Under the pieces are notes generated by a model. It was not told where the DNA came from. It did not search any database and saw nothing but the letters and a program-made list of their open reading frames with translations. From assembly GCA_020687485.1 (NCBI GenBank), contig JAJEQR010000016.1, forward strand, positions 1 through 64,000: a stretch of 64,000 nt of DNA, given 5' to 3'. The translations under genes were made by a program, and so were the position numbers. This DNA comes from Hominifimenecus microfluidus. GTDB taxonomy: Bacteria > Bacillota > Clostridia > Lachnospirales > Lachnospiraceae. Below, one piece after another: positions 59,877 through 64,000 of this stretch; within the stretch, counting starts at the first letter, position 1; every line of letters begins with the position of its first letter.

Positions 59877-61961
59877 ATGGATCGCTTTGGAAAGGCAGTT
59901 GTTAAATTCCGGATACCAATTCTGATTATCGGTATCCTGCTGTTGATCCCGTCAGCCCTCGGTATATTATCCACGCGTATCAATTACGATATGCTGATGT
60001 ATCTGCCGGATGAGATCGACACCATCAAGGGGCAGGACATCCTGCTGGATGAATTCGGAAAAGGCGCATTCTCCATGGTTATGGTAGAAGGCATGGAGGA
60101 TAAGGATGTAGCGGCGCTGAAAGAGAAGATTGAACAGATTGACCACGTAGACAGTGTTATCTGGTATGATACGTTCGCGGATATTTCCATCCCGAAAGAA
60201 CTTTTACCAGATAAACTGTATGACGCATTTAATACCGATGATTGTACGATGATGGCGGTATTCCTTGATAGTTCCACCTCGGCAGATGAGACCATCCAGG
60301 CAATTGATGAGATCAAGTCTGTAGCAGGCAAACAGGTATTTGTCTCCGGTATGTCCGCCATGGTTACGGAACTGAAAGAGCTGTGTGAGCGTGAGGAACC
60401 GATTTATGTTGGTCTGGCAGTTATCTTCTCGTGTATTGCCATGATGCTTTTCCTGGATTCCTTCCTGCTGCCGATCCTGTTCCTGGTAAGCATCGGAATC
60501 GCAATCATCTGGAACCTGGGATCGAACGTATTCCTCGGTGAGATTTCCTACATAACGAAGGCGCTGGCAGCAGTCCTTCAGCTGGCGGTTACGATGGACT
60601 ATTCCATCTTCCTCTGGCACAGTTACAGCGAGGAGCTGGAGATTGATTCCAGTAATAAGAAAAACGCAATGGCGATTGCCATCGGTAAGACACTGACCTC
60701 CGTAATCGGAAGTTCCACCACCACGGTGGCAGGTTTCATCGCTCTTTGCTTCATGACATTTACCTTGGGACTTGACCTTGGTCTCGTTATGGCGAAGGGT
60801 GTTATTCTCGGTGTTATCGGTTGCATCACGGTTCTTCCTTCCCTGATCCTTTTGTTTGACAAAGCGATCCGGAAGACGAAGCACCGTCCGCTGATGCCGA
60901 AGTTCGATAAGTTCGCTCATTTTGTTACTGATCACTACGCAATCTTCCTGGTACTGTTTGTAGTGATTCTGGTTCCGGCTGTATATGGCAATAACCGGAC
61001 TCCTACTTATTATGATCTGGGTTCCAGGCTGCCGGCGGATATGGATTATGTCATCGCGACCAATAAGCTGAGCGAAGACTTCGACATGGGAAGCACGCAC
61101 ATGATCCTGGCGGATACCAACATGGATTCGAAGGATGTCAAAGCAATGCTGAAGGAGATGGAAGAGGTTCCAGGCGTACAGATGGCACTGGGACTGGACA
61201 GCTTCGTAGGCTCCGAGATTCCGGAGGAGCTTCTTCCGGAGGAAGCGGTAGAGATCCTGAAGTCCGATAATTATCAGCTGATGCTGATCGGTTCAGAGTA
61301 CAAGACGGCAACCGATGAGGTAAATGAACAGGTAACGACACTGAACAATATCCTGAAGAAGTACGATCCGAACGGAATGTTGATTGGTGAAGCACCCTGT
61401 ACGAAGGATCTGATCACGATTACCGATCATGACTTCAAAGTCGTAAACGCAATCTCGATCGTAGCGATCTTCGTCATCATTGCTCTGACGCTGCGTTCCC
61501 TGAGCCTGCCGTTTGTCCTGGTAATGGTTATCGAGTTCGCGATCTTCATCAACCTGGGAATTCCCTATTATACGAATACGGTACTTCCCTTCATTGCACC
61601 GATTTGTATCAGTACGATTCAGCTGGGTGCAACCGTTGACTATGCGATCCTGATGACAACCCGTTACAAGAGAGAACGTTATGAAGGCAACAGCAAGAAG
61701 GATGCGGTATGCACTGCATTGTCGACGTCACTTCCTTCCATCGTGGTAAGTGCGCTTGGTTTCTTTGCAGCAACCTTCGGTGTCAGTGTTTACTCGGATA
61801 TTGATATCATCGGTTCCCTGTGTGACTTGATGGCAAGAGGCGCAATCATCAGTCTCTGCTCGGTTGCCTTTGTACTGCCTTCGATGTATATGCTGTTTGA
61901 TAAGATCATCTGCAAGACCAGCATGGGATTTGTAGATAAGACCCGCAAGAATCAGAAATAA
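59877..61961 (+). CDS. MMPL/RND-family transporter
   Basis: 694-residue membrane transporter of the MMPL branch of the RND superfamily. Two repeats are seen, each with one helix, an extracytoplasmic domain and five more helices: the first starts VVKFRIPILIIGILLLIPSALGI, the second near residue 345 (HYAIFLVLFVVILVPAVYG). Proton-relay acidic residues lie in QLAVTMDYSIFLWHSYSEE (Asp about 241) and QLGATVDYAILMTTRYKRE (Asp about 588). GAGGAGG precedes the ATG. The following lipoprotein gene, 32 bp downstream, is probably its partner. Substrate is unknown; lipids or drugs are typical for the family. Confidence 0.9.
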   Translation: MDRFGKAVVKFRIPILIIGILLLIPSALGILSTRINYDMLMYLPDEIDTIKGQDILLDEFGKGAFSMVMVEGMEDKDVAALKEKIEQIDHVDSVIWYDTFADISIPKELLPDKLYDAFNTDDCTMMAVFLDSSTSADETIQAIDEIKSVAGKQVFVSGMSAMVTELKELCEREEPIYVGLAVIFSCIAMMLFLDSFLLPILFLVSIGIAIIWNLGSNVFLGEISYITKALAAVLQLAVTMDYSIFLWHSYSEELEIDSSNKKNAMAIAIGKTLTSVIGSSTTTVAGFIALCFMTFTLGLDLGLVMAKGVILGVIGCITVLPSLILLFDKAIRKTKHRPLMPKFDKFAHFVTDHYAIFLVLFVVILVPAVYGNNRTPTYYDLGSRLPADMDYVIATNKLSEDFDMGSTHMILADTNMDSKDVKAMLKEMEEVPGVQMALGLDSFVGSEIPEELLPEEAVEILKSDNYQLMLIGSEYKTATDEVNEQVTTLNNILKKYDPNGMLIGEAPCTKDLITITDHDFKVVNAISIVAIFVIIALTLRSLSLPFVLVMVIEFAIFINLGIPYYTNTVLPFIAPICISTIQLGATVDYAILMTTRYKRERYEGNSKKDAVCTALSTSLPSIVVSALGFFAATFGVSVYSDIDIIGSLCDLMARGAIISLCSVAFVLPSMYMLFDKIICKTSMGFVDKTRKNQK

Positions 61962-61993
61962 AGACCGGGAAATGAAGAAAGGAGTGTCCTCCC

Positions 61994-64000
61994 ATGAAGA
62001 ATAGAGAATTGAGAATGAAGCTTTTAGCGCTTGGTATGGCAGGTGCAATGACGATCAGCCTGTGCGGCTGTGGAACGGAGACGACAGAGGATAGCAGTGC
62101 TTCCGCAGCGGAGGCAGCGGCTGTTACAGAGCTGCTGACCCAGACGTCCGCAGGAAGCTCTGCCGGCAGCATGGATCATAATGAAAAGGAAGAGACCGTC
62201 TACGTAATCGTAGGCGCAGACGGCAGCAGCCAGAAGGTGATTGTCAGCGACTGGCTGAAGAATGGACTCGGCGACGACTCCCTGACGGATATCACGGATC
62301 TGTCCGATATCAAGAATGTCAAAGGTGATGAGACCTTCGCCCAGAGCGGCAGCAACCTGACCTGGGATGCCGCAGGAAATGACATCTACTATCAGGGTAC
62401 CAGCACGAAAAAGCTTCCGGTAGAAGTGAAGATTACTTACACTCTGGATGGAGCGGAGGTAAATCCGGACAGTCTGGCCGGAAAGAGCGGTCATGTAGTA
62501 ATCCGCTTCGATTATACGAACAATGAAAAGACTACTGCGACGATTGATGGCAAGCAGGAAGAAATCTATATTCCTTTCCTTGCAATGTCCGGTATGATGC
62601 TGGATAATGATCACTTCTCCAATATCGAAGTGACGAACGGTAAGGCAATCAATGACGGTGAGAGAACGCTAGTTGTCGGATATGCGCTTCCTGGTATGCA
62701 GGAGAGCCTGGATGTGGAGAAGGATGATATAGACCTTCCGGACTACGTAGAAGTTGAGGCGGATGTTCAGGACTTTACTCTTGCTACTACTCTGACACTG
62801 GTAGCGAATGCAACTGCGAATCTGGAGGATTCCGATCATATCAGTGATTCCGAGAATGTAAAGGATATGGAAGATAAGCTGGATGATCTGCAGGATGCCA
62901 CTGACAAGCTGGTCGATGGTTCCCAGGCGCTGTACGACGGCGTACATACTCTGCTTGAAAAGTCCGGAGAGCTGATCAGCGGTGTCAATCAGCTGGCAGA
63001 CGGTTCTCAGACTCTGAAGGATGGTGTAGCCACTCTGGATAATGGAGCGGGAAGCCTGAAAGATGGAACCACCACATTGAAGAATGGAGCGGGTACGCTG
63101 AACGATGGCATGGAAAGTCTGCATGATGGTATCATTTCTGTGAACCAGGGAGCCGGTGAGCTGAAGAATGGAGCGGGAAGCCTGAAGGACGGTCTTTCCG
63201 ATCTGTCGAGCGGCACAATCAGTTTGAAGGATGGTCTGGATGCTCTGGCCAGCGGCATCAATACCTTAAACACAGGTGTGAATGAGGGCAGTTCGAAGCA
63301 GCCGTCTCTGACCGAGGGAGCCAGTGAGCTAGCCAGCGGTTTGGGTGAGCTTTCCTCCAACAGCGATACGCTGCGGGCAGGAGCAAAGCAGGTATTCCAG
63401 TCTCTGCTGGATACAGCGAATACACAGCTGAAGGCACAGCTTTCCGCGGCAGGCATGACGCTGGATCAGGATCTGACCATGGAGAATTACGATACCGTTC
63501 TGGAAGGTTTGATGGATAAGGTAAGTGCGGATTCCGCTTATAAGATGGCTTACGCAGCCGCGAAGGCTAAAGTACAGGAAGCAGTAGAGGCACAGAGAAG
63601 CACGATCGAGGCCGGTGTGACCGCGGCGGTAAGAGAGAGTGTAACTTCTGAGGTACTTTCCGCGTCCGGTATGGATGCGGAGGTATATCAGAGCATCAAG
63701 AGCGGCAATACCGAAGGTGTAAGCGAAGAGGTTCTGGCAGCTGTTGCAGCAGTGGATGCAGCCATCGATGCTCAGATGGATTCTGAAGAGATTCAGGCAA
63801 AGATTGCTTCCGCAACAGACAGCAAGATCAGTGAGCTGGTCGATCAGAATATGCAGAGCGAAGATGTTCAGAAGCAGATTGACGCGGCTGTGAAGACAGC
63901 AGAAAGCAGTGGCAGTGCGCTGGCATCCCTAAAGAAGAGTTTGGATGATTACAATACGTTCTATCAGGGACTGGTCGATTATACCGAAGGCGTGGATACG
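61994..64000 (+). CDS. LxxG-repeat lipoprotein, MMPL partner (3' end outside window)
   Basis: Open for 669 codons to the window end with no stop. The N-terminus is a signal peptide with a lipobox-like LCGC (Cys26), then a Ser/Ala/Glu linker. Residues about 65-290 look beta-rich. From about residue 300 to 430 the protein is built of 7-residue units with Leu and Gly at fixed places (SQTLKDG, VATLDNG, AGSLKDG, TTTLKNG, AGTLNDG), like the X-X-X-Leu-X-X-Gly repeats of YhgE/Pip-type surface proteins. A long helical region follows. The start follows AAAGGAG; the sequence GGAG-TGTC-CTCC there could fold and mask it. Co-transcription with the MMPL gene suggests an envelope-spanning partner; function is inferred. 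Confidence 0.8.
   Translation, partial: MKNRELRMKLLALGMAGAMTISLCGCGTETTEDSSASAAEAAAVTELLTQTSAGSSAGSMDHNEKEETVYVIVGADGSSQKVIVSDWLKNGLGDDSLTDITDLSDIKNVKGDETFAQSGSNLTWDAAGNDIYYQGTSTKKLPVEVKITYTLDGAEVNPDSLAGKSGHVVIRFDYTNNEKTTATIDGKQEEIYIPFLAMSGMMLDNDHFSNIEVTNGKAINDGERTLVVGYALPGMQESLDVEKDDIDLPDYVEVEADVQDFTLATTLTLVANATANLEDSDHISDSENVKDMEDKLDDLQDATDKLVDGSQALYDGVHTLLEKSGELISGVNQLADGSQTLKDGVATLDNGAGSLKDGTTTLKNGAGTLNDGMESLHDGIISVNQGAGELKNGAGSLKDGLSDLSSGTISLKDGLDALASGINTLNTGVNEGSSKQPSLTEGASELASGLGELSSNSDTLRAGAKQVFQSLLDTANTQLKAQLSAAGMTLDQDLTMENYDTVLEGLMDKVSADSAYKMAYAAAKAKVQEAVEAQRSTIEAGVTAAVRESVTSEVLSASGMDAEVYQSIKSGNTEGVSEEVLAAVAAVDAAIDAQMDSEEIQAKIASATDSKISELVDQNMQSEDVQKQIDAAVKTAESSGSALASLKKSLDDYNTFYQGLVDYTEGVDT

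Overview
The window looks like chromosomal DNA of a spore-forming Clostridia bacterium, most likely a gut Lachnospiraceae (Bacillota) with moderate G+C. The evidence is SpoIIID and SpoIIR, a type III glutamine synthetase, class II GalT, Firmicute-style AGGAGG ribosome binding sites and sigma-A promoters with 16-17 bp spacers. Most genes lie on the plus strand. No rRNA, tRNA, phage or transposase gene was seen.

Layout. 1-380: leader-distal end of a CRISPR array with type I-C-like repeats; the cas genes must lie to the left. 0.5-8.9 kb: spoIIID, a membrane protein with an 11-residue repeat tail, an MreB/Mbl actin, RecD2 helicase, a ComF-like protein, an aldo/keto reductase and an rRNA cytosine methyltransferase. 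9.0-16.1 kb: lactose/galactose cluster galK-galT-lacZ-galM. 16.2-23.1 kb: small regulator, DUF3783-hom pair, fructose-bisphosphate aldolase, GlnN and a cyclophilin. 23.2-28.5 kb: spoIIR (minus) and a cell-wall group ddl-murI-DUF1934-DacF. 28.7-36.4 kb: rpoB-rpoC. 36.5-52.9 kb: accessory block with a MATE exporter, an orphan cobalamin riboswitch, an ammonium transporter fused to a P-II domain behind a two-hairpin leader, an AraC regulator, a large surface metallopeptidase-like lipoprotein, an Opp peptide transporter and a DUF885 peptidase. 53.0-57.6 kb: str operon rpsL-rpsG-fusA-tuf. 57.6-59.0 kb: two inverted copies of a structured repeat around a small SH3 lipoprotein gene. 59.0-64.0 kb: TetR regulator, MMPL exporter and an LxxG-repeat lipoprotein cut by the window end.

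How the genes work together. Lactose is split by LacZ, and GalM, GalK and GalT feed galactose to glycolysis, where Fba acts. GlnN and Amt-P-II form a nitrogen-assimilation theme, and the Opp block with two metallopeptidases forms a peptide-acquisition theme.

The most unusual signals are non-coding. (1) A complete cobalamin riboswitch, with promoter, P13 kissing loop and terminator, faces no gene. (2) The amt leader carries tandem hairpins sharing one motif, and the first is an immediate terminator. (3) A dispersed repeat has a conserved 25-nt core, but its flanking arms differ in sequence between copies while remaining self-complementary. All coordinates and pairings were read by eye; no search or folding program was run.
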